A stretch of 64,000 nt of DNA from Melastoma dodecandrum (lineage: Eukaryota > Streptophyta > Magnoliopsida > Myrtales > Melastomataceae): the NCBI GenBank assembly GCA_029817715.1, contig JARUPY010000089.1, positions 2,170,001 to 2,234,000 on the forward strand, in the 5' to 3' direction. The stretch's first letter is position 1, and every line of letters starts with the position of its first letter. Position numbers and translations under genes: made by a program. The notes under the pieces are model-generated. The model was not told where the DNA came from, made no database searches, and saw only the letters and a list, made by a program, of their open reading frames with translations. Positions 24,741 to 36,297 of this stretch are shown here, one piece after another.

Positions 24741-25651
24741 ACTATATAAAAAAATCACCAACAATTTCGAGGATTTGACAAAGTGAACACGAAGACAAAG
24801 CTCGAAGACTGGAGGCGTGCGGAGAACAAACCGTGGTGGAAGCACGTCTCAAAAGCAGCCCCAACCGATGGTGCCTTAGCCGATGACATGCCATCTCGTC
24901 AGGCCTCAGGTACATCAGGGTGGAGTGGGCCTCCCGTTTTTCTTTATTTTCATATGTAACGGGTCGTGGGCCCAAACGCATATGCCCATGATCACCACCC
25001 TTCCCCGCTCCCTTTGGTCTCTAAAATTATTTGTGCATGTTCGCATGCCTTAGGCCCATAAGTTTATCGTCGCATGTTATTTGTAAAATAAATAAACATG
25101 AGTTAGCCCGAATCGGGTCCAACGCCCGTAAAACAGATACATGAGTCCGGAGTGATGTCCAGATCGGGTTCAACGCCCGTTAATCATAAACAAATTTTTT
25201 GCAGCAAACGCCACCTTTTAGCATGTCTAAGTGTAAGAGTCAATAATTAATGATATCATCGAACCACTGCTTTTTTCCGACTTAAAACATATTTTATAAA
25301 TAAAGCCGGTGGCGACTCCGTATAGTTTAGCTAGGTTAAACAGCAAGGACTTTTTTTTACGGAGCCGTTTTGGATGAGGAACGGACGACACGAGCTGCTT
25401 TCGATTTCTCCCGAAAGTTCCTTCTTCGGATCATCCTCTGCCTTTCGCCCGCCACCTCTTAGGAAAACAGAGGTGGTCGGCGAGGGCCCGAGCAGGCCCA
25501 GTTATGAACCCAGGGAGGGATCACCCAACTCCCTTCCGCAGCGTCCGACGCTCGAGTCGTGACGTCGACCGGTTGGGTCTTGGAGAGCGCGCCTGAATCC
25601 TCAGGTCGTTCGAACCGCTACGCGAGTGCTAGGCCGAAAGGCGCGCGTACA
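24741..25651 (+). mobile_element. Ogre-like LTR 3' part, ending at GTACA
   Basis: Follows the final 900 bp of the large LTR in the same order: GGGCCCAAACGCAT, AATCGGGTCCAACGCCCGT twice, GGTGGCGACTCCGTATAG, ACGGAGCCGTTTTGGATGAGG, GTGCTAGGCCGAAAGGCGCG and the terminal GCGCGTACA. No PBS follows, so this is a solo or truncated LTR. Its sharp end helps define the true LTR terminus. Confidence 0.75.
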
Positions 25652-26518
25652 CTCGTCGTTTTTAATGGTGATTTCAGAACGTATTTACCGAATTGTGAAG
25701 CTTTTTTTACAGTAAATGGTAATTTTTTAAAAAATTAACGATATTTTGGAACAAGATACTTGTACAAGGGGTTAACCTTTTTTTTGGTATTGTAATTTTT
25801 TAGGGTGTCTTTGCATCACTAATGTCATCACTTAGATTGTGTCTGACCCGACTCAATTCCAAAACTTATCGACGAACCCGATGCATTTATCCGTAACTCG
25901 TGACGTTGATAGCACAGGGACACATACTTCCATCAAATGCCATATTTGAGGCTCGGAATTGTCGGAGACGTTTTGCTCATGTCCAATGTCATTTGATGGC
26001 GAGGGACTGCCTCAGTCACGTAGAAAGTGCTGGTCGAGGGAGCTTAGTTGAGCACTTCTTCGGTGAGATCGGATGGCTTCCTTGGTGATTCTCGACCGGA
26101 GTACCAGACGTTACTTACAAGGACAAAGGAAACAGCACTCTTGGATATCATAGGAATTAGTTGTGGCATATACCGTTGTTTGGAGAAAGGAGTTGCACGT
26201 GCACCAGAAGCTCGCAACATTAATTTCTCGTACACGATGGCTCTGCGTGTGAAACAGTGAGGCGTTGCTACTAAAAGTGTTATTCGGATGTGGCATCATT
26301 AGTTCCTTCTGGCCATCCTGAAAGCTCCCAACAAGACATGGTGTCGAACCCTTCATTCCATGACCGGATGGCTTCTTTAGGCATGTTATAAGATGGAACT
26401 CTAGCCTTACCGACAAGACGGAGGAAACAATATTTACATGGGTATCATCGTAATTAGCTGTAATATATACTACCTACGATGTATACATGACATTGATCTG
26501 TAAGAAGCTTCTCAGAAA
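25652..26518. other. Upstream flank of Gnk2 copy 3
   Basis: Bases 25910-26060 echo the flank at 16190-16350. Bases 26290-26518 contain the block shared with the later copies (GAAGCTTCTC just before the ATG). No further gene is seen. Confidence 0.5.
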
Positions 26519-26929
26519 ATGGCTTTGCTTGTGAGACGATATCTGATTTCTGTTATGAGTTTTCTGGTTTTTCTTGAGAGGATCGTGACAGCAGCAGAGC
26601 CCAACATGGATCTAGTCTTCATAAACTGTGCCCCTGAGAAGTATGGCGATATGGACAATTACGCCCTAGCAGTGGAACTTTCTACGAATGATATCATCCT
26701 TCAAACGGCCCTGCAAGGTGGTAATTGGTACAACAAAGGTACCGTATACTCCGCAGTCTACTACGGGCACGGGAAATGCGCGATGGATATAACAACCCAG
26801 GATTGTTCGGACTGCCTGAATGGGGTCCGTGTCTTCATGATTCAGGAATGCAAGAAATCCATAGGGGCGCACTGCAAAGTGGGGAGTTGCGAGTTCAGGT
26901 ACGAGGCGTATCCGTTCAACGACGGGTGA
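26519..26929 (+). CDS. Secreted Gnk2/DUF26-type protein, copy 3 (one cysteine lost)
   Basis: Single exon, 136 residues. The signal peptide (LISVMSFLVFLERIVTAAE) belongs to the second subtype, shared with copies 4-6. The signature C-AMDITTQD-C-SD-C is intact. The first cysteine of the CYGHGRC motif is replaced: the protein reads VYYGHGKC, leaving seven cysteines and so one that cannot pair inside the chain. Other private changes lie nearby (GTVYSAVYY, EAYPFNDG), suggesting faster change here. The 600 bp downstream match the DNA behind copy 6. It is an open gene, but its activity is less certain than for copies 1, 2 and 6. Confidence 0.82.
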   Translation: MALLVRRYLISVMSFLVFLERIVTAAEPNMDLVFINCAPEKYGDMDNYALAVELSTNDIILQTALQGGNWYNKGTVYSAVYYGHGKCAMDITTQDCSDCLNGVRVFMIQECKKSIGAHCKVGSCEFRYEAYPFNDG

Positions 26930-27522
26930 GATGATGACCTGCTGTTCCACGTCTTTGCCACCGTATGCTCCCTTTCCTAACTTCTTGCTTTGTGGCTCGC
27001 GTATTAATAACTGACTGCGGAGTCGTTACCATGAATGCCGCACCCATGAGAAATCACCCTTCTCAGTTAAAGTTTGATTTACAACTACGACCCCTGCTTT
27101 GATTTCCTATTCGAACTCGATCTCCAGTTTCACTCTCCTACTAGAGTTTTCGTTGAATCCGTTCGTACCGTATTTGACGAAATAGTTTGCGGATTAACAT
27201 TATTTACAAACAAAACTCAATGTAATGATACCAAAAATTCCTCACCGACTTGCTTGGTCGACATTTTTAATTAATTTTTACAAAGTTAGAGGTAAGCATT
27301 GAGACACGAAGATAATAACTTCTTTCATATATATAACATAAATTTCTTATCAAACCTACGTGGACTAAGAATGTTCTGACAATGAACTCAGAGTTATACT
27401 TAGGACTTATATTTATATTTTAAATGCTCCAAAATCGTATGTTCTTATTTAACTTTAATCTTTATCTTATATGTGTGAAAAATATCAATTTGTGGCCCAA
27501 TTTTGTGGAAAAACCATAAATC

Positions 27523-29406
27523 GAAAAGCGCCGATGACGAAAGCGGAAAGAATAATCGGGGATGATGTCCGATATACAGATTTACGTGGTTCGGCCAACA
27601 CTGGCTTACGTTCACGGGGAAGTTCTCCTTGATATTCCACTCTAACCAACGAATTACACGATTATAAACCCTGAGAAAGTTTCACCCCGAATCCTCATAG
27701 AAAACCCTCTACCGACTCTCCGAACATTCTCACCACTTACCGTGCATCACCTCTTCCCAGTACAATGACTCACCAGATACCCCGGAGCGCGACAACCCGT
27801 CGCATCCCTTACCCTAGTTACAGAATCTACATCGCACTAACCCGTGGATCTCACATATCCGACTCTACAATTCAAACCTCTAGACAATCCGTCTATTTAT
27901 AATAGACAATAAAATCTAGGACGATATCTTTCCGATATCCCATAATATCACACGAAATCTTATGCGATATTACCTACCAGATTCTCCAAGATATCAACTT
28001 CGGATCATATTCCTATTAATCTCCACCTTGAGCCGAAGTCCTATCTTCGAGATCTCTTTTCTAAATCTCCCAGGCTCCGAAAGGTTCCCCTTTCATCTGT
28101 CGCGTCTTCCTGAGCGTGTCATCGCCATATGTGACAATCACTCTACATTCCACGCGATCGCAGGACTTGCGCTCCCGACCAACCACTATGTATTGTGGCT
28201 TTCGTACGTTCTTGGTACCCCGAGAAGTCACACATGTAGATCGTTACCAGACTTCTCCACCTGGAACTTTAATCCGTTCCACCTCACTATTGACTTCACC
28301 GTCAATGCGAGCATCGCCGCCAAACTGCCTCATCGGTTGTACCTGCTTGACACCCTCAAGCCCGTATCCACAACCTGTGTACCCGCGTTGCTAGATAACG
28401 CTCCACCTGAAACTAAAAATCCGCTTCAGATAACCTAATCAAATTGTCATGCCCTTAAGAGCATTGCCAACTCCCTTGACTCCAACCCCAAATTTTGCAT
28501 GGATCTGCACTTGCGACTTAGCACCCACGTGACTTTCACTATCCGCGTTCCACACACATGATCATTAATCGGTGAACTCCACCTCACCACAAGAAGTTCA
28601 ATCCTCAAACTTCTCCACCTCATCGCAAGAAGTTTAATCCTCAAACTTATTTACCTGGAACTAAAGAATCGTTCCCCTTACTCTCAAAGCGTCTGTCAAT
28701 CCCAATGTACTAACTCCCTTCGATGTCCTTTCTTGGCTCAAAATCTATGAGCCCATGCACACCACTACATCTGTGCTTCTTCTAAGTACTTTTTTTACTA
28801 ATCGGCATTTTTGTCGACATCTCGTCTGCTGCATTGTTATCCTTCGCCTTATCAAGGCTTGCCCCCTCTGAACTTCCGTCGAGGAAATCCACTGATCTTC
28901 ACGACCTCGCTCTGATACTACTTGTTGAGCGGGAACCGCCGGTGCCGATGACGAAAGCGGAAAGAATAATGGGGGACGACGTCCGACGCACAGATTTACG
29001 TGGTTCGGCCCAAACCGGCCTATGTCCATGGGGAGGTCCTCCTTGAGATTCTACTATAACCAACGAATTACACAATTACAAGCCCTGAGAAAGTTTCACC
29101 CCGAATCCTCATAGAAAACCCTCTACCGACTCTCCGAACATTCTCACTGCTCACCGTGTATCCGTTCCCCCGGAGCTCGACTATCCGTTGCCTCCTTTAC
29201 CCTAGTTACAGAGTATACATCGCACTAACACGTGGATCTCACCTATCCGACTCTACTATTTGAACCTATAGATAATCCATCTATTTATAATAAATAATAA
29301 AATCTAGGACGATATCTTTCCGATATCCTATAATATCACACAAATTCTTATATAATAGTACTTAACAGATTCTCCAAGATTTTAACTTCGGATCTCGTTC
29401 ATAACA
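27523..29406 (-). mobile_element. Compact copia-type element (two LTRs, about 0.9 kb internal region)
   Basis: Read on the minus strand, the 5' LTR is 29406-28923 (TGTTATGAACG to CTCAACA), followed by a PBS with GTATCAGAGC, the tRNA-Met type, near 28910. An internal region without long coding frames comes next, then a polypurine tract AAGGTGGAGATT near 28025, then a 3' LTR from about 28015 cut off near 27523. The LTRs share the phrase ACGTGGTTCGGCC. With only 0.9 kb inside, it cannot code for its own enzymes: it is a non-autonomous or deletion-shortened copy. Confidence 0.65.
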
Positions 29407-30418
29407 TGGATAATACAAGAACTCGCGACATTAATTTCTCTTACATGGCTGTGTGTGAAACGGTGAGCCAATGCTATTACAAGTGTTTTCTTCTTCCTCA
29501 AGGGGATTGGGACGGCTAAGGAGCTCGAGATGACCATAGCCATCGCAACCTGTTCGCGAGCAAGTTAGATGTACCCATTGAAAAACAAATGTAATAATTT
29601 CTTTTTTAAGAAAGTACGATGTTCTAAATTGTTTCGTAAAAGGCCGAGATGTTTCGTAAAAGACAGTATATTTGTATGAAGTTTATTGACATTGTTTCAT
29701 AAAAGTCTCGTGCATTTTTACGATTCCATCACGAAGCTAATCGCACCATTATAAAGAAAAAATCGCAAAGTCAAAACGGTGCCATCGTGCTTGGAAAAGG
29801 AGGGAAGCTCCGGCCCACGGGGCATACAAAATAGAGCTTTCGTGCTTAGCAAAGCAAGAAAGCTCCGGCGCACGGGACATTAGCCTTATCTATTCCTAAA
29901 GAACCTTTGGTGGACTCATATTGTTCGGACATATGAATTTATTCATTGTGCGGTCGGATCCGTCAGTAAAGTCCCGGGGAATCTGCCATGACGGCCGGGC
30001 TGCGACGGTAGAAAAGGTATTGCTACTGATTGGATTTGTCTCAGCTCAACGCCAGACAACTCGTGTATATCTGCCTTACAATCTTGAGCCGAGGCATCGG
30101 TACAATCGGCATGGATTCCCACATATTGGACTTTTGCGGTTCGTCCATTCCTTCCGGCCGTCCTTAAAGTGCAGGTGTCTAACCCTTCATTCCATGACCG
30201 GCGGCTTCTTTAGGCATATGTTCAAATGCAATTCCGGCCCCTACCGACGAGATGAATGAAACTATTTTATCTGGGTATCATCGTAGTTAGCTGTAATATA
30301 TATTACCTGCCATATGTACATGAAATTGATCTACAAGAAGCTTCTCGGCAAATGGCTTTGCTTGTGAGACGACGTCTGATTTCAGTTATGAGTTTTTTGG
30401 TTTTTCTTGCGAGAGGTT
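28071..30418. repeat. Segmental duplication, left copy
   Basis: This block reappears at 33868-36297, about 5.8 kb to the right, with high identity. It includes copia internal and LTR sequence, the GTTTCGTAAAAGGCCGAGATG region, the GCTCCGGCCCACGGG region and the start of a Gnk2-type gene. The presence of the same copia fragment in both copies shows the duplication came after the insertion. Confidence 0.8.
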
Positions 30419-30905
30419 TCCCTTTTGTGAATTTATTCATTGTGCGGTCGGATCCGTCAGTAAAGTCCCGGGAATTTGCCTTGATGGCCGGGATGCGACG
30501 GTAGAAAAGGTATTGCTACTGATTGAATTCGTCTCAGCTCAACAACAGACAACTCGCGTATATCTGTCTTACATTCTTGAGCCGAGGCATCGGTACCGGA
30601 GAGATGTCAACTTCAGTCGGCACTACTAGAAAGATGTCAACTTCAGTCGGCATGGATTCCCACATATTGAACTTTTGCGGTTCGCCCATTCCTTCCGGCC
30701 GTCCTTAAAGTGCAGGTGTCGAACCCTTCATTCCATATCCGGATGGCTTCTTTAGGCATATGTTCAAATCGAATTCCGGACCCTTCCCCCAACCGACGAG
30801 ACGAATAAAACTATTTGATCTGGGTATCATCGTAGTTAGTTATAATATATATTACCTACCATATGTACATGAAATTGATCTGCAAGAAGCTTCTCGGCAA
30901 ATGGC
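29938..30905 (+). repeat. Tandem duplication of the Gnk2 upstream region, period about 492 bp
   Basis: AATTTATTCATTGTGCGGTC at 29938 returns at 30430, and both copies run through GAGCCGAGGCATCGGTAC to the GAAGCTTCTCGGCAAATG before an ATG. The second unit has its own short duplication (AGATGTCAACTTCAGTCGGC twice, 30604-30655). Confidence 0.8.
30352..30418 (+). pseudogene. Gnk2-type gene remnant, copy 4 (signal peptide only)
   Basis: The ATG and about 22 codons of the subtype-2 signal peptide (LISVMSFLVFLAR) are intact. The frame then runs directly into duplicated upstream DNA (GGTTTCCCTTTTGTGAATT, as at 35809). No Gnk2 domain follows. The break lies in GCGAGAGG, where the gene (GCGAGGATC) and the upstream DNA (CAGAGGTTT) share GAG, a microhomology join. 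Confidence 0.85.
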
Positions 30906-31310
30906 TTGCTTGTGAGACGATGTCTGATTTCAGTTATGAGTTTTTTGGTTTTTCTTGCGAGGATCGTGACAGCAGCAGAGCCCGACATGAATCTAATCTT
31001 CATAAACTGTGCCCCTGGGAGGTATGGCGATTTGGACGATTACGCCCGAGCAGTGGAGGCATCTTTGAACAACATAATCCATCAAACAGGCCAGCAAGGT
31101 GGTAATTGGTACAACAAATCTCCCAAAGGCACCGCGGTCTGCTACGGGCATGGGAGGTGCGCAATGGATATCACGGTCCAGGATTGTTCGGACTGCCTGG
31201 ATGGGGTCCGTCTCTTCATGATTCAACGATGCAAGAACTCCATAGGGGTGCACTGCAAAGTGGGGAGTTGCGAGTTCAGGTACGAGGAGTATGCGTTCGA
31301 CGACGGGTGA
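30901..31310 (+). pseudogene. Gnk2-type gene, copy 5, with native start frameshifted
   Basis: Compared with copies 3, 4 and 6, one T is missing after the ATG (ATGGCTTGCTTG instead of ATGGCTTTGCTTG), so the native start reads four codons and stops. The rest of the frame is open to the usual DDG end, with all eight cysteines and the signature C-AMDITVQD-C-SD-C. The next in-frame ATG, at 30936, would give 124 residues with a shorter hydrophobic leader (MSFLVFLARIVTAAE) that might still act as a signal peptide. Call it a probable pseudogene, or a gene that has moved its start downstream. RNA data would decide. Confidence 0.75.
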
Positions 31311-31847
31311 GATTATGACCTGGTGCTCCACCTGCCTTTGCCACTGTATTCTCCTTCCCTAACGACGGGTGAGATTATGACCTGGTGCTCCACATGTCTT
31401 TGCCACCGTATGCTCCTTCCCTAACTTCTTGGTTCGTTGCTCGCGTAATAATAACCGACGTCGGAGTCGTTGCAACGAATGCCGAGCCCATGAGACATCA
31501 CACCCGTTAAAGTTTGACTTACGATTTCATGGTTTTCTTCTTTGCAGTCCCTGTTTTCTCTTTGATCTTTGTAGCCTACCTTGGTTCGAAATTGGGCGCG
31601 TCTAACCTGTTGTGCACGGGTTCGTAACTTGGCTTGTCCGAAATCGGACGCGTCTAAAGTATCGTGTATGGAAAGTTTCGTGTAGTACAAAACAATGTTG
31701 TATGAAAGACTTTCGTAAAATAAAAACAGTGGGGCTGACGCTTTTTCCCTGGGATTACAATCTTTTAGGGTGTCTTTGCATCACTAATATCCTCCTGTTG
31801 CTTTCAAAGTTGCCCAAAAACTATACATGATGTTCTCATTACTTTGC
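31311..31847. other. 3' flank of Gnk2 copy 5 with a 62-bp tandem duplication
   Basis: The segment CGACGGGTGAGATTATGACC and what follows appears twice in a row (about 31299-31360 and 31361-31422), duplicating the very end of the coding region and the start of the flank. No other gene is seen. Confidence 0.7.
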
Positions 31848-32084
31848 TTGTTGGGCGAGAACCGCCGTCGCCGATGACGAAAGCGGAAAGAATAATCGGG
31901 GATGATGTCCGATATACAGATTTACGTGGTTCGGCCAACACTGACCTACGTCCTCGAGGAAGTCCTTCTTGAGATTCCACTCTAACCAACGAATTACACG
32001 ATTATAAACCCTTAGAAAGTTTCACCCCGAATCCTCGTAGAAAACCCTCTACCCGATACTCCAAACATTCTCACCGCTCACCGT
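31848..32084 (-). mobile_element. Copia-type LTR fragment
   Basis: Begins TGTTGGGCGAGAACCGCC and follows the LTR at 28923-29160 (ACGTGGTTCGGCC, GAAAGTTTCACCCCGAATCC) up to CTCACCGT. There it is cut by the terminus of an Ogre-like LTR. Confidence 0.7.
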
Positions 32085-32960
32085 TGTACGCGCGCCTTCC
32101 GGCCTAGCACGCGCGTGGCGGTTCGAATGACCTGAGGATCCGGGCCCGCTCCCCAAGGCCCAACCAGTCGACGTCACTACTCGAGCATTGGACGCTGTGG
32201 AAGGGAAGTGGGTGATCCCTCCCTGGGTTCTTAACTGGGCCTGCTCGGGCCCTCGCCGACCGTCTCTGTTTTCCTAAGAGGTGGCAGGCGAAAGGCGGAG
32301 CATGATCCGAAGAAGGAACTTCCTGGAGAAATCGGGAGCGACTCGTGTCATCCGTTCCTCATTCAAAATGGCTTCGTTAAAAAGGTTGTTGTTGTTTAAC
32401 CTAGGTAAACTATACGGAGGCGCCATCGACTTTATTTATAAAATCTGTTTTAAGTCGAAAAAAAAACAGTGGTTCGAGGATCCTTAATTACTAGCTCTTA
32501 TACTTAGATATACGAAAAGGTGGCGTTTGCTCTAAAAGAATTTGTTTCTGATTAACGAGCGTTGGACCCGATCCGGGCATCACTCCGGACTCATGTCTAT
32601 CTTTTACGGGCGTTTAACCCGATTCGGGCTTTTTGGGTCCGAACTCATGTTTATTTATTTTACAAACAACATGCGATGACAAACTTATGGGCCTAAGGCA
32701 TGCGGACAGGCACATACAATTATTGAGATCAAAGGGAGCGGGGAAGGGTGATGATCGTGGGCCTATGGACTTGTGCCCACGGTCCATTACACGTGGAAAT
32801 AAAGAAAATCGGAAGGCCCGCATCTCCATCATGTACCTAAGGCCCGTTGAGATAGCATGTGATCAGCTAAGGCACAATCGGTTGGGGATGCTTTTGAGAC
32901 GTGCTTCCACCACGATTTGTTCCCGCCGCCTCCAATCTTTTTGGACGGTCTTCGAGATCT
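32085..32960 (-). mobile_element. Ogre-like LTR 3' part inserted in a copia LTR, reverse orientation
   Basis: Starts with TGTACGCGCG, the reverse complement of the LTR end CGCGCGTACA, and continues through GTCGACGTCAC, AACCTAGGTAAACTATACGGAG and the GTTTAACCCGATTCGGG repeats. The sharp junction CACCGT/TGTACG with the copia LTR shows nesting and confirms GTACA as the LTR terminus. Confidence 0.75.
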
Positions 32961-33867
32961 GTCTCGGCGAATATCTCGGAGTTCTCATTCGATTTTATGA
33001 AAAATAAATGATAAAATGATGTGTCACTAACAGAATGATAGTTACAAGATAACAAAAATCATGTTATATAATCGCATTTAAGAGACCTTTAATGAAAGGC
33101 TCAAAGGTCCAATATTATATTTTAAAAAATAATTCAAAAGATTATTGTTAAAATAACTATCATTTTTTTTAAAGGCATTTTTAAAAGATAGTAACTTGCT
33201 TAAAATGATTCTCGACACTTTGGCTAACTCACATTCAATTAAAGTTAAGATTTTTTTTTTTAAAGTATTATGTTAAAAATGATACGCACATCCGCGGGTG
33301 AAATTGATATTTAAATCATAAAGGGGGAATGAATTGGGATGCGTTGAAAGTAAAATAAAAATTAAAAAAGAAAAAAGGTTTACTTCTGTAAATGCGTATT
33401 AATTTGTACAATGGATCTTTTTGTAAACAATTATTCAACAAAATAAAATTTACAGACTTTGGTTGATTAAAGAAAGAAAAAGAATAAATAAACAAATCAT
33501 ACGAAAAGATACGTGATTAGTGATAAAAATTATTATTAAAATGCAATATGTAAATAAATCAAATTGAGTGTTTTGAAAATCACGTCAGACATTCAATTGA
33601 ATAATGCAAACAATTAATAATAATAAAAAATAATAAAGAAATTCACAAATTCAATTATACATTCCATAGAAATAAAATAGAATCAATTTTTAGGTTTTGA
33701 CGAACTTGGAAGGGATAAGCTTATCGGACATCTACGTTGTCCCCACTTCCAGCGGATGGAGACCTACCATGGTGCCCTTGTCTTCACGCCGATCCTAATC
33801 ACAATTTTGGCCTGGGGGCTGAGGTTGGCGGGTATGGAGGACGCCGTTGCTTGGCGGGTAGGTCTAT
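32961..33867. other. AT-rich DNA, nothing recognised
   Basis: Very AT rich with long A and T runs. About 33700-33867 is GC richer but shows no domain. No gene was found. Confidence 0.5.
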
Positions 33868-35218
33868 CAGGCTCCGAAAGGCTCCCCTTTCATCCGTCGC
33901 GTCTTCCTGAGCGTGTCGTCACCATATGTGACAATCACTTTATATTCCACGCGATCGTAGCACTTGCGCTCCCGTGCAACCACTATGCACTGTGGCACTA
34001 GCTCTCTGTTGCGCTTAGCACTTAGTACCTTCATGGTACCTTGAGAAGTCTCACCTGTCGACCGTTTGCCAAACTTCTCCACCTGGAACTTTAATCCGTT
34101 CCACCTCACTATAGACTTTACCGTCAATGCGAGCATCACCGTCGAACTACCTCATCGGCTGTACCTGCTTGACACCCCCAAGCCCGTACACACAGCCTGT
34201 GTACCCGCGTTGTTAAATAACGCTTCACCTGAAACTAGAAATCCGCTTCAGATAACCTGATCAAATTGTCATGCCTTTAAGAGCCTTGCCAACTCCCTTG
34301 ACTCCGACCCCAAATTTCGCATGGACCTGCACTTGCGACTTAGCACCCACGTGGCTTTCACTATCTGCACTCCGCACACCTGATCATATGAACTCCACCT
34401 CACCGCAAGAAGTTCAATAATCAAACTTCTCCACCTCACCGCAAGAAGTTCAATCCTCAAACTTCTTCACCTGGAACTAAACAATCATTCCCCTTGCTCT
34501 CAACGCGTCCGTCGATCCCACAAGTATCCACTTCGAACCCAGTGCATTAACTCCCTTCGACGTCCTTTCTTGGCTCAAAATCTCTGAGCCCATACACACC
34601 ATTATGCATCTGTGCTTCTTCCAAGCATTTTTTTTTTACCAATCTGCATTCTTGACATCTCACCCACTGCATTGTTATCCTTCGCCTTATCAAGGCTTGC
34701 CCCCTCTGAACTTCCGTCGAGGAAATCCACTGATCTTCACGACCTCGCTCTGATACTACTTGTTGAGCGGGAACCGCCGGTGCCGATGACGAAAGCGGAA
34801 AGAATAATGGGGGACGACGTCCGACGCACAGATTTACGTGGTTCGGCCCAAACCGGCCTATGTCCATGGGGAGGTCCTCCTTGAGATTCTACTATAACCA
34901 ACGAATTACACAATTACAAGCCCTGAGAAAGTTTCACCCCGAATCCTCATAGAAAACGTTCTACCCCACTCTCCGAACATTCTTACTGCTTACCGTGTAT
35001 CACCCCGTCGCCTCCCTTACCCTAGTTATACAGTCTACATCACACTAACCCGTGGATCTCATTTATCCGACTCTACTATTCAGAAAATTCATCTATTTAT
35101 AATAGACAATAAAATCTAGGACGATATCTTTCCGATATCCCATAATATCACACGAAATCTTATGCGATATTACCTACCAGATTCTCCAAGATATCAACTT
35201 CGGATCATATTCTTAACA
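33868..35218 (-). mobile_element. Copia-type internal region and LTR, duplicate of 28071-29406
   Basis: LTR at 35218-34761 on the minus strand (TGTTAAGAATATG to CTCAACA), PBS-type GTATCAGAGC beside it, then the same internal phrases as the left copy (CACCTGGAACTTTAATCCG). The 3' LTR is missing here. It came with the segmental duplication rather than by fresh insertion. Confidence 0.65.
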
Positions 35219-36297
35219 TTGCTAATACAAGAACTCGCGACATTAATTTCTCTTACATGGCTCTGTGTGTGAAACGGTGAGCCAATGCTATTACAAGTGT
35301 TTTTGTCTTCCTCAAGGGGATTGGGACGGCTCAGGAGCTCGAGATGACTGTAGCCATCACAACCTGTTCACGAGCAAGTTAGATGTACCCATTGAAACAC
35401 AAAGGTAATAATTTCTTTTTTAAGAAAGTACGATGTTCTAAATTGTTTCGTAAAAGGCCGAGATGTTTCGTAAAAGACAGTATATTTGTATGAAGTTTAT
35501 TGACATTGTTTCATAAAAGTCTCGTGCATTTTTACGATTCCATCACGAAGCTAATCGCACCATTATAAAGAAAAAATCGCAAAGTCAAAACGGTGCCATC
35601 GTGCTTGGAAAAGGAGGGAAGCTCCGGCCCACGGGAGATACGAAATAGTGCTTCCGTGCTTAGCAAAGCAAGAAAGCTCCGGCCCACGGGACATTAGCCT
35701 TATCTGCTCCTAAAGAACCTTTGGTGGACTCATATTGTTCGGACATATGAATTTATATGTAGGACTTGGAGAAGAAGGGATCTGAGTTCGTAGGACAGAG
35801 GTTTCCCTTTTGTGAATTTATTCATTGTGCGGTCGGATCCGTCGGTAAAGTCCAGGGAAATCTGCCATGACGGTCCGGCTCCGACGGTAGAAAAGGTATT
35901 GCTACTGATTGAATTCGTCTCAGCTCAACAACAGACAACTCGCGTATATCTGTCTTACAATCTTGAGCCGAGGCATCGGTACAATCGGCATGGATTCCCA
36001 CATATTGGACTTTTGCGGTTCGTCCATTCCTTCCGGCCGTCCTTAAAGTGCAGGTGTCTAACCCTTCATTCCATGACCGGCGGCTTCTTTAGGCATATGT
36101 TCAAATGCAATTCCGGCCCCTACCGACGAGATGAATGAAACTATTTTATCTGGGTATCATCGTAGTTAGCTGTAATATATATTACCTGCCATATGTACAT
36201 GAAATTGATCTACAAGAAGCTTCTCGGCAAATGGCTTTGCTTGTGAGACGACGTCTGATTTCAGTTATGAGTTTTTTGGTTTTTCTTGCGAGGATCG
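33868..36297. repeat. Segmental duplication, right copy
   Basis: Pairs with 28071-30418. In this copy the Gnk2-type gene at the right end is complete (36231-36641), whereas the left copy is truncated after the signal peptide. Confidence 0.8.

Noticed and set aside
24741..25651. Possible complete Ogre-type element starting here
   Set aside because: No PBS or coding region follows the LTR end at 25651, so only a solo or truncated LTR is supported.
27962..28438. 158-codon plus-strand frame
   Set aside because: It is antisense to the internal region of the minus-strand copia-type element and shows no protein-like pattern.
30863..31105. Alternative frame through Gnk2 copy 5 from the upstream Met
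   Set aside because: It reads the domain out of frame and lacks the cysteine pattern.
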